A DNA stretch of 64,000 nt from positions 1-64,000 of the forward strand of contig JANBPK010000880.1 of NCBI GenBank assembly GCA_027579435.1. Reading direction: 5' to 3'. Under the pieces are notes generated by a model, which was not told the origin of the DNA, searched no databases, and worked only from the letters and a program-made list of their open reading frames with translations. The DNA is from Candolleomyces eurysporus (lineage: Eukaryota > Basidiomycota > Agaricomycetes > Agaricales > Psathyrellaceae). The position numbers were made by a program, and so were the translations under genes. Below, one piece after another: positions 36,770 to 46,824 of this stretch (position 1 is the first letter of the stretch; each line of letters opens with the position of its first letter).

Positions 36770-37060
36770 CCACATAACATTCCATTAGCGGTAGCCTGCA
36801 TACTATACGATACATTGCTTTGTCGAGCAGACCTCTCGACATATGGCAGGGCCATATGTGGCTATCTTCAAAGATGACAGTAAGTTCAAAAGTGTGAAGT
36901 GGAAGTGGAGGTGTACTCACAAGTCCATATATATGATATCTCGCCTGCTTACCACCCAATTCTATGATATGCATAAACGAATTCCTCGCCCGACACTCAA
37001 TAGTAGGCTCCTTTTCATGGATCTTCAGCGCCTCCTCCCCTATATCTTCTATCGAGGTTT
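36770..37060 (-). pseudogene. Fragment duplicated from the methyltransferase 3' end
   Basis: On the minus strand it reads EEALKIHEKEP.IEC, parallel to EQALKIHEKELIECE in the gene at 9.3-10.4 kb, and continues into the same downstream flank (SFMHIIELGGKQARYHIYG against SFMHILGLGGEQARFRIYR). Upstream of 37060 the similarity fades, so no SAM-binding region is present. It is a truncated copy about 27 kb from its relative, lying between the F-box gene and a NACHT gene. Confidence 0.75.
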
Positions 37061-37345
37061 CTCCCTTCGGATCGATACCCCATAGAGCGGCACCGGTCAC
37101 GAGTCTAGTGACGCAGTAGGAGGGAGAACCGACCGATGCAGTTGCCCGTTTGAACGATCCGTTTTCGTTCGATCTCATTTGACTAACATTCGGTGAGACA
37201 GCAATTATTGTTTTTCCCACTCGCCAGCATCCATGGGAAATAAAGTCGGCTACTTAGCTGTGGACCTTGTTGACAGTGATGGCTTGCTCAGCGCTCACTG
37301 CTTGCTTCTCTCCCTCATCCTGCTGGCCCCACCATCTCCCGCCGC

Positions 37346-39696
37346 ATGATGCCCCCCGAATCGAAGAAACCTGGCGTCTGGTCCCGCGTCTTTTCACCTT
37401 TCGGCAGTCGCAGGAGCAAATCATCTAATGCCCAACGTGAAGGCTCGTCTTCAGCCCTTGATTTGTCGCCTCCCGTGGACACCCCGACTCTTACAATTCA
37501 TGGATCCCAGCCCCCAATCCACCAATCTCGAAGTGATACGGAAATACATTCTTCGCACAATGCGGCATCCCCGATGGCTGGAAATCAAGATCTCTTTCAA
37601 CCGCCTCAGACATTCCCAACGGTACATCCTGATGACAAATGGGTAGCACCAAACGCTGGTAGCGGCACGACATCGTTCTTTCCTCGCGCCAGCGGCGTGA
37701 ACATGCGGGATATACAGTATTTTGAAGGTCCTCATATTACCGTGCATCCAGGTGCCGGCAATACGTCGAATGATGGTATGTCAAATTTATCCAATACCAC
37801 TGAGAAGATGGGCATTGATTACCAAAATCCACAGGCTGGGAACGCCTGTTGAAGAGTATCGCTCCCAATGCCTTGCACGACTCGAGTGCCCGATACGATG
37901 CTCCCAAATGCGATGAAGATACTCGTGTTGAAGTTACCGAAGAGATCATGGACTGGATTCAAAATCGCGACGCTCCTCAGCCCTTGCTATGCATGACGGG
38001 CGCTGCGGGCGCGGGAAAGTCTGCACTGCAGCAAACTATTGCCGAACATTGCACAAGGTTGGACATCCTTTCTGCGGCGTTTTTCTGTTCTTCTACAGAC
38101 CTCACTCGAAACACAATCGCTTTCATTGTCCCTACCATTGCCTACCAGATAGGATTGAAACACCGCATCTTCCGAAGTTCTGTTGCTGCCGCCGTTGAGC
38201 ACGACCCCAAGATCTTCTCCCGGTCACTGCAATCCCAGATGGACGTCCTCATTGTTCGCCCCTTTCAGAGCCTTCAAAGGTGTCACGGCCTTGAGACCAA
38301 CACCTTTCCGTATGTCATTCTCATCGATGGCCTCGATGAGTGCATCGGCAAATACAGCACCCCTTTACACTCTACACCCGCCGACCCCGATGATCGACGT
38401 CAGGCCGAAGATCGACAAGCGGAGCTACTAGCTGCCATTAAGCACGCCATCGTCGACAACAATCTCCCCTTTCGCGTATTCATTGCCAGCAGACCGGAAT
38501 GGGCCATTCATACTGCTCTCAAACCTGGTGGTTATCTATGGCAGGTGGCGTACCACATAGAACTCAGCGACAAGTACGACGCCTCTGGGGATATGCGTCG
38601 ATACCTGCAAAGGAGGTTCAAAGATATCGGCCTACAAATTGGTGATTCTCGATGGTTCAGTGAAGATGCCATCGAGACTCTTGTCCAAGCTGCGTCGGGG
38701 CAGTTCGTTTACGTCGCCACAGTGTACAAGTACATATCGGAGCGTCGGAGTTCCCCAGCAGAGAGGCTGAAGGTTGTCCTGACTTGGACACCACACGAAG
38801 GGCAAGTGGTGCGTCCATTCGAAGCGCTAGACAGGCTATATGCAAGCATTTTGTCGACCGCGAAGAAGGCGTACGAAGCTGTTGATACTCACCATGGCCG
38901 CGATTTTCTGCTTCTTTTGCGGGCATACCATATGAATGCTGGACATTGCTGGGTATCGTGTGCAGACGTCTATCTCACCCTTTCAGTCGATGAGCTTTCT
39001 GCGCTGCTTGGCCTAGAAACCCAGGCCAAAGACATCCTGATCTCCGACCTCCGTTCCCTTGTAACCTTTGACAAGGACTACAGCAACCGTTTACGTCTAC
39101 GTCTGTATCACAAATCCTTCTCTGACTTTCTGCAGGAAGAAAGCCGTGCAAAGGAATTGTTTGTACCGGAATTATGTGTTTGGAAGCACCTCTCGAAGCG
39201 CTGTATGCACCTCATCACCGAATGTCCGCTAGACTTTGACTCTCGTGCGTATCACAAGTCTATCTTAGTATTGGCATTGACAGTGACCTGACTTATATCA
39301 TCTGATTTTAGTACCAGATCAATGGGAGGAACTCCCCCTCCCAGAGCTACAGAGGTGTTCTTTAGCAACTGCCACCCGAAATTTGCCATTTTTCCTGGAT
39401 GAAATTGTTAACCTTAACCATCACAACGTGTGGCCAAAACTTGAGAAGTTGCTGCTTCTGAGTATGGCGGATCCCAATGGATGGTTTCGCAGTGGTTCCC
39501 ATTGGAAGGCGTGGAAAAAGGATCTTTTTAATGCTACAAAAAATTTGGAAGTGAGTGAGTTTTCGCTTGTTCTGAGATTACAACTGACATTGTTTGGATA
39601 TTTGGTTAGACCCAAAGGCTTGAAATTGCTACAATTCTCTTTGAGTGTTTGGAAAGGGTGAAGCATGGTCGAGAGAAATTGGATCTTACAATGTAG
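37346..39696 (+). CDS. NACHT-domain STAND protein without visible sensor repeats
   Basis: Exons 37346-37775, 37835-39244, 39312-39550 and 39610-39696 give 721 residues. The N-terminal 140 residues are Ser/Pro-rich and end with a short region NMRDIQYFEGPHITVHPG. The NACHT module follows: conserved lead-in LLKSIAPNALHDSSARYD, Walker A MTGAAGAGKSALQQ at about residue 199, Walker B VILIDGLDEC near 300 and the R-containing motif FIASRPEW. A helical region extends to the end; no WD40, ankyrin or TPR repeats follow. Such proteins act in fungi as STAND switches, some in heterokaryon incompatibility. The last two exons (from 39312) lie in a CpG-poor block while the rest is CpG-rich, so the 3' end may have a separate history. 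No frameshift is seen. Confidence 0.8.
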
Positions 39697-42600
39697 GACT
39701 TGGGTAACTCTAGTTCGACACCCCTCTTTACCAAATAAGCTGGTAGATTACCCCAAATCTTGTTGCCTAATATATTATGTGGGTGTTGGAGGTATCAGGC
39801 TTTGAGCAAACACAATTGAATTAATGAGACAGCCAACATTTAAAGAGTGGCACTAACCACTAACACAACTAATTGGAATGGTTTTAATCTCCCAAATGTC
39901 CCCTGGCTTACATTACTGTGGTTGATTAATTGGTTAAACCTGAACACGACATGTAGTCCAGAACTGTGTTTCCATTCACATCAGCCACAAGCTGGTTTGC
40001 ATAACCCTGGCACAGGCTTTGCAACACAACAGCCATCAGAAATTCCAAGGTTTCAAAGGCTGCTCTTGTAAGCTTTGAGGTAAGATTCCCAGTTGATGGG
40101 CAGAGACCACCTGAGGGGTGGCAAGAAGTGGATCAGCAGTGCTGCTAAGGTAGAAGATGGGGAAGGGCATACAGCATGGCAACCCTGTCCTTGAATATTG
40201 GATGCCTGAACTTTATAGGAGAAAGATGATCACATGCTCCTCTTTTAACCTGCCGGGTTGGAAGCAAGCACAAAGGGAAAGGGTGTGTTGTTGATAGTTA
40301 TTAGAATTGCTTTTCCAGACACTACACATGATACACTGTCCAACAGCATGGTTGTGCTTGACTTTGCTAGCTATTTAGATACATAACAGCTGCACTATGT
40401 AAGATTAATGTGATGGTAATGCAGCTCACCAGTTCATGCTTTAGGCTAGAACATGAACTCAATGTTGTTCAACAAGTTGGATGGACACATATACCAATTC
40501 CAGCCACCTAAAGTCCTTCACTCATGTGAGGTAACTATGATATTAGAATTTGATCACAGTCAAATTGTCCATATCATGCTTCTTGCACTGGACTGAGTGC
40601 TACATCTGCCATTGAATTTGTATTATAATTTATAGTGGTTAGGAGGCCTTATTTTCATTCTAGGCAAGGACTCAGTCACACATTGAGAGGGCTAAGTATA
40701 TAACATAGTACAGCATGAAGTGCCTATATAGAAAAGGAAAATCTGGGAACAGGTGGCCCATGACAAATTACATAAAGGAAAACAAGATTCCCAAGTCAAA
40801 GGCTAGCCAAATGAAAAGAAGTACAAACATAAATGACACAATGAAGGATTCATAAATTAAAAACCAAAATGTACATATGGAATCCAAGCAAGCAATGATT
40901 TCTGGGAATTATCATCTGCCTCATCTGCTGTATAGCGTAATGGAGGGCATGGGCAGAATGAGATCCATCAAAACCAGGATTACTAGCTGTAGCTTGATGG
41001 GCTAACAGATAACCATAAAAGTCCTTTGCAAGCTCTGGTGCATGGCCATCTCCAATAGCCCACATAGTGGCCACAACTCAACAATATCCAGCTGCCAGCA
41101 TCCCAGCAGCCAGATGGACAACTTCTTCTGAGAGATTTTCCTCCCCAGTGCTTGTTTGACATGCAGACAAGAAAGCAAAGTCAGCATTTTTGAGATTCTT
41201 CTGCATAATTTTGGAAAGGGTAAGAGAGCCATCATGGAAAAGGAAACGACTTTGAAGAGGCTTTTTATGGTTCTGGGATGCATGACATGCCAGATGGATG
41301 CTGCTGAACTCTTCCCTGTACTTGAGAGCTTTCTCAACTGTAAGAGCACTTCCCTCAAGGCTTTGGGCTCTCACACCATGCTTAATGACCCAGTCATAAA
41401 TTGATTGAACTTCTGTTCTGGTCCCTGGGATAGAGGAAAACCCAGGTGCATCCAACTGGCATGTCAGGAATAATCCAGAGACATCTGCATTGATTGCAGT
41501 CCTATTTTTGACTCTGTTGGTAAGAGAAGTGATGGTTGGAGTATATGATGAGACAGCATAATCAAGGATACTTTCAGAGTTGCTGTTTGTGTATATTCCA
41601 GCTGCATGAAGGGGCAGGAATGCCAGAGGACCTGTAGGGCACCACCAGATTCTTGGTAACTCAGCTGTGGATGTTGATTGTGACCTCTATCACTGCAGTC
41701 AGAACGGAAGCATTGTATTACATAGAAAGGACTTACTGAGAATGCTAGCCCATCCAATATTGGCTTTACTACATCCTTCCAGAGACCCTTCAGAATATTG
41801 GATACAAGATGTTTACTATGCAGCTGTGTATTTGTTGTTGGCTTTCTGGCCCTCTCTGAATAGTTGTCTTCCGTCTCAAGCTGGACTGCTCTCATACACA
41901 AGTCATGGTATTCTAAATGGGAAATCATGTCTTGGCAGTACTTGTTGGCCATGTCCATAGAGAAGCTGTATAAAGGAATGTGTAAAGGCTCATCAAGTCC
42001 AGCCAAAAGTGCAATTGCATCACATCAACTCTTGTGGACATTAATGACAACAAGAGGTCCTGAGTCTGGAAGATGTTGAAGAAGGGTGGAGCAAGGGAGG
42101 GGTTTGAGGAAATTCTTGGAGCCTGGAACAGTGGTTTGGATTGTGTGGAGAAGCTCATCCCACTTTTGTGCCAACTTCAAATGTGCTTGAGCTTCATTAT
42201 GTAGTGAGACCTTGTTTGATATGGACATGTCAACATGTGACAGACTATGGCATGAAGCAATGCTTTTTAGCTGTCTTGAAATGTCTGAAAACCTTTGTGC
42301 AAGGTCACTGTCATGCACCTGGAGATTGTCAAGAGGTGTGCAAAGATTGCTTAGCTGGGGTCCAGACAAGGCAACACCCTTGTTCAAGCCATTCCAGAGC
42401 TTTGTCTGCTTGGCCTAGAGAGCATGCAGCTGCAGCAGCCTCAGAAGGAAAGCCTGAACATCTGGAAAGCTGTTTATGATGGTGTTCCACAGTCTGCTCC
42501 AAGCCTGCCAGTAAGGAAATAAGGCTTATGGCAATCTGAAAAGCCATCATTGTCTGTGATGACTGGGGATAATGCTGATATAGTAATTGTGCTGAGCGTA

Positions 42601-44140
42601 TGGCAGCAATGAGCCCGATTGATGGAGGACCAGAGTTGTGGGTTGCAGCAGACATGTAGTAGCTGATGCTGCTGTTCAGACTTTCATAACTTCCTGTTGC
42701 ATTTGAGAGGCTATAGAATGAGCTTCCAAGATTTTTGCAATGAGAAGGGTGGTCTGCATGACCTGGGGGAGTGAGCTCAACTGCTCTCTGCTGTGCTACA
42801 ATCGCTTTAGCAATGTCAGAAAGGTTGCTAGTGCACTCAAAGCAATGTGCAAAAGAGTTTCCCAGGTTATTGAAACATACAGGGAGATTTGCATGGCCTA
42901 AAGGAGTAAGGTCAACTGCTTTCTGGTGTGCTGAAATTGCCTGATCAATGTCAGAAAGGTTTTTTGTATGGTCAAAGGACTTTGCAAATGAGTTCCCAAG
43001 GTTGCTATAGCATGCAGGGAGGTTCGAATGGCTTGAGAGAGTGAGCTCAATTGCCTTCTGATGTGCTGCAATTGCATCACCAATGTCAGAAATTTTGCCA
43101 GTGTGCTCAAAGCAAGATAAAAATGAGTTTCCAAGATTGTTGTAATGCAAAGGAAGGTTAACATGGCCTGAGGGGGTAAGGTCAATTGCTTTCTGGTATG
43201 CTTTAGTTGCATCAGCAATATCAGAAAGATCTCCAGCATGTTGGAAGCAGCGTAAGAGTGAGTTTCCAAGATTGGTAAAACAAGAAGGGAGTTTGGCATG
43301 GCCTGAGAGAGTGAGCTGAACTGCTTTCTGATGTGCTATAATTGCATCAGCAGCATCAAAAAGATTCCCAGTCCGCTCAAAGCAACATAAGAATGAGTTT
43401 CCAAGGTTGCTGTAGTGTGAAAGGAGGTTGGCATGACCACTGGGGTAAGCTCAACAGCTTTCTGGTGAGCTGTAATTGCTTTAGCAAGGTCAGAAAGGTC
43501 TCTAGTATGCCCAAAGTAGTGCTTCAATGAGTTTCCAAGGTTGTTAAAACTGGATGGGAGGTTGGCATGGCCTGAAGGAGTGAGGTCAACTGCTTTCTGG
43601 AGCACTGAAATTGCATCAACAATGTCAGATGGACTTCCAGTGTGCTCAAAGCGGCGTGTAAATGAATTCCCGAGATTGTTCAAACAGAAAGGGAGGTTGG
43701 CATGGCCTGGGTGAGTAAGGTCAACTGCTTTCTGGTGTGCTGCAATTGCATCAGCAACATCAGAAAGTTTGCCAGTGTGCTCAAAGCGGCACATAAATGA
43801 GTTGCCAAGATTGTTCAAACAGAAAGAGAGGTTTGCATGGCCTGAAGGTGTAAGCTCAACTGCTCTCTGAAGTACTGCAATTGCATTAGCACTGTCAGGA
43901 AGGTCTCCAGTGTGCTCAAAGCAATATGTCAATGACAGTCCAAGGTTGTTTCCAAGGAGTCTATCCTTGGGTACTTGTACCCTGCAGGTTCCCAGTGCCA
44001 AGAAAACAGGCTTATAAGAACCAGTGACTTGTATATCATGTGACCATGACTGTAGTTTTATGTTCAAACCCCTCGATGTGCAAATCTTTTCATTGCATTT
44101 CAAACTCTGAAGGTTCATAATGAATTTTATTATATTTTTA
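39312..44140. other. CpG-depleted block B
   Basis: From the third exon of the NACHT gene at 37346 to just inside the TPR-CHAT locus, CpG is rare and TG/CA is common. 39697-40849 within it carries no gene I can support, only AT-richer text that may be the remains of one. The block ends near 44140, just before an N at 44151. Confidence 0.75.
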
Positions 44141-44355
44141 ATTTTAGAGTNAAAAAAATACAAGAGCACTTTCCAAGGGCCATGAACCCCCTTGAGTCCT
44201 CGGAATATGCCGCACAACGCGATGGCCCATAACGCACAAGTGAAGCAACTAGAGAGCACTGCATGACCTGTAGGAGCAAGTTCAATTGATATCGGATGCG
44301 CTACAATAGCTTTAGTGATATCTTCAAGGTCACCAGTGCAATTGAAGCAATCCAT
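40850..44355 (-). pseudogene. TPR-CHAT protein, disrupted
   Basis: Reading down the minus strand, an array of about 42-residue TPR-like units (GHANLPFCLNNLGNSF.RRFEHTG.LSD..DAI..HQKAVDLT) runs from 44355 to about 42780. A helical linker follows, then a CHAT protease-like domain: WWCPTGPLAFLPLHAAG, catalytic-His motif SIHLACHAS, catalytic-Cys motif FLSACQTSTGEE, and VVATMWAIGDGHAPELA near the end. CHAT is a caspase-like fold. Defects are a frameshift near 43437, another near 42365, a TGA at 42027-42025 (HKS stop CDAIALLAG, probably CGA originally), a shift near 41690, and a TGA at 41080-41078 just after GYC. A foreign segment of about 290 bp interrupts one repeat near 43955-44245. The whole locus is CpG-depleted and probably a fossil. 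Confidence 0.8.
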
Positions 44356-44908
44356 AAGTTGAACTCCAAGGCTTCCAATGGTGGCAAGTAGCTCTTCATG
44401 GAATCAATGAATACAAGTTTTTTCAAGTACTACTAGATACACTCACCCAATGGTGGCATAGTAAGTTCTGATGGTGTCTCGCACACATCCCATAGTAAAG
44501 TCAAGTGTAGTCCCTCATCAAGACTCTCCATTCTCTGGGTATGACCTAGCAATTGTCACTCATGAGTTAGACTTGTGTTCAGCAGGCTGTCACTTTGTGC
44601 GGCATGTTCCGAGGCCTCTATTGCTTTCAAACATTGTTTTTGGCATCACGAGTTTGGAAATCATCTATTGACATGTTGCAAAATATCGTCATTCGCCACT
44701 GAAGTAGAAAACATGTGAGCGGGAGAGAGCATTTGGACTCAACAAGTTCCGAGGCATTTTGACTCAGGTACATTGTACCTGGGTCGGGCACGCCAAGCCT
44801 GTGTGCTGCTGGTCGCATCAGCTCAGCCGGCTAATTCCGTTACTTGACTTCCATGGTCTATATCGTCTCTGGTCGTGCTACTCCTCAATGTCCATTCCAT
44901 TAATATGC

Positions 44909-44916
44909 TATATATA
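44909..44916 (+). promoter_or_regulatory. TATA box-like element
   Basis: TATATATA lies about 104 bp upstream of the ATG at 45020 and may have served the small decayed gene there. Confidence 0.3.
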
Positions 44917-45019
44917 CCATTAATCATCCTTAATCCCTAGAGAGCCTCTCTCTCCTCAAAGCCCCAGTACTCACTGCTTCATTCACCGCTGCTCTTGTCA
45001 TACTCACCCCTTCTCCACC

Positions 45020-45547
45020 ATGTATTCCAACAAAGATCTCAAATCCCTTTCTGCTCAGTTTGACGTCAATTGTGAGGTAAGATACCTTATCAACTTTTCC
45101 TTGACTTCCCCACTCACATGTGCCCAGCAATCATTATTCAAAGGTATCAAGTGCTGTGTTTTAACATGCCTGGCGCAGAGTTGATTATTCACAGGGACTG
45201 GCATTTGTCGTGATGTTCTTATGGTTTGTAGGCAGGAAAACCTGAGGCAAAATGCCTTGGACAAGCTGCCGCACAAAGTGACGGCCCACTTCCCAATGTT
45301 GGGAGCACAGGACGGGAAAAGGAAAAAGATCACATGATCACGTTGTACAAAACAGGACAATAAGCTTGGCGTGTCGGTGCACTGGGGTAAAAGTACCCGA
45401 GGCTTAGAGGCCTTGGAACTGGTGTATTGGTATCTCACATGCGTTATGCTCCAAGGTTCTACTGAGATGCTAGCAGTTTTGAAGACACAACCTGAGAGCA
45501 AATTTGGTCACCAAGTGCATTGGGAAACTTCTCTCGTCAGAATGTGA
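45020..45547 (+). pseudogene. Small gene of unknown family, probably decayed
   Basis: ATG 45020 opens a 19-codon exon (MYSNKDLKSLSAQFDVNCE) with a GTAAGA donor at 45077. A second exon from about 45236 reads NLRQNALDKLPHKVTAHFPM, then LGAQDGKRKKIT, an in-frame TGA near 45335, and continues in the same frame (LGVSVHWGKSTRGLEALELV..) to TGA at 45545. The TGA could be a mutated CGA. The motif QNALDKLPHKVTAHFPML recurs with conservative changes on the minus strand at about 56340-56430 (QNASEKLPRAATAHLPML), so a real protein family stands behind it, which I cannot name. Confidence 0.4.
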
Positions 45548-46336
45548 GTTTCAGATTTTTTGATTACCAAGGGTACCGCTCAAGCAGCTGAGAATAGGTC
45601 GACCGCGATGGCCCCGACCATGGAGCTCACTGCACGTAGCACATACTTTTTTTTTTCTTATGGATCCTGGAGAGGAAGTACTGGTGGCTCCCAGTTCGGG
45701 GAGGCAAAGGTAGCAATTGCTAATCTATTCCTTAGCTCTGGCACCTTAAATTGAATGCCTATCTCAGAAAGCGGACAGCATTGCCGTTCAGGTCCTCAAC
45801 TCTTCTGGGTATGACATCCTTGTCCATGGAGCCTTTATCAATGCTCACCTCTGCTCTTACTAGCTCCGGCACCACAAGTGGAAAGCCAGCGCTCTTCCAA
45901 ATAGTACAAAAAACAGTCCTCAAGGTAATTAGTGGTTTTCACCAAGGAAATACAAGACAAGGAAATAAACCCGAGAGAAAGGGAAGGATGCGGAAGAAAG
46001 CAATAAAGACAGATTGAAGGGCTAAAAACTTGACTGAGATCATAGGGAGCACAGAGAAATGTTGAGAAGCGGAAAGAATTACGCGAGAGCAGAGAGACTC
46101 CTGGGAGTAGGAGCAGCACGACGCTAGTCAATCGGCGGTGAAGAAAGAAAGGAAGACATCCAGACTTCCGAGCATATCCTCTTCGGCNAAAAAAATGCCA
46201 CAGGCCGAACATCCGGAAGCACAGGGTACACCCTACAACGCTCCAAGATGCTTCCTGAGGGTTTCGCTAGCCACGCGCCTTCTATCGCCCATCCAATGAC
46301 TCCCAAATTCAATTAATCCGGACCATGTTCCTCTTA

Positions 46337-46822
46337 CAGCTACCTAAGTAACGATAGACCCACTTCGCCCAATTCTCCGTTCACGATTTTTATTTACAGT
46401 CGTTTGCATATCTTTTGTCAGTTGCGTTTCTTTCTCGAGCAGAATGATGCGACATATGTAATCGTTAGTAATGTCACGCTTGCCTGGATCCAGTGGGTGC
46501 AGCGACGTCAGAGCTGCTTCCGAGCTTGATCATATCCAACATATTGAACCGCAATCAACCAATTTGGTGGTGTGACCAGCCTTGACAGCTGTCACAACTC
46601 CTCTCGCAGAAAAAACGCAACTGACAAAAGATATGCAAACGACTGTAGCTGTGGAATGTACAAACACGGCTATTCCAAATTCAGTGGGCTGCGTTTTCAA
46701 CTATCAACGGTGCCGTCGATTCCCCAACTAAATTTGGTTTAGCTTTATTTGTACAGCTCCACAACTAAACAGAAATTCCTGGACAGCGATTTCAGCGAAC
46801 TGGGTCTATCGTTACTTAGCTG
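46337..46822. mobile_element. MITE, outer element (TA-flanked)
   Basis: Left end CAGCTACCTAAGTAACGATA at 46337 and right end (reverse complement) CAGCTAAGTAACGATAGACC ending at 46822 form terminal inverted repeats of about 30 bp, differing by a 4-base CCTA indel and a few substitutions. Both ends are flanked by TA (46335-46336 and 46823-46824), as for Tc1/mariner-type elements. It has no coding capacity. Without the nested element it is about 235 bp. Confidence 0.8.
46397..46645. mobile_element. MITE, inner element nested in the outer one
   Basis: Terminal inverted repeats of 33 bp are perfect: left begins CAGTCGTTTGCATATCTTTT at 46397, right is its reverse complement ending at 46645. TA flanks both sides (46395-46396 and 46646-46647). 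Length is 249 bp, non-coding. It starts with CAGT and duplicates TA like Tc1/mariner/pogo elements, so a pogo-type transposase could have moved it. Its better-preserved ends and position show it inserted after the outer element. Confidence 0.9.
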
Positions 46823-46824
46823 TA

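Noticed and set aside
44745..45422. A 675-bp MITE with inverted ends AGTTCCGAGGCATTTT / AGTTCCAAGGCCTCTA
   Set aside because: The ends match only about 70%, no target duplication is visible, and the right end lies within a frame that reads as protein; a repeated coding module explains the similarity better.
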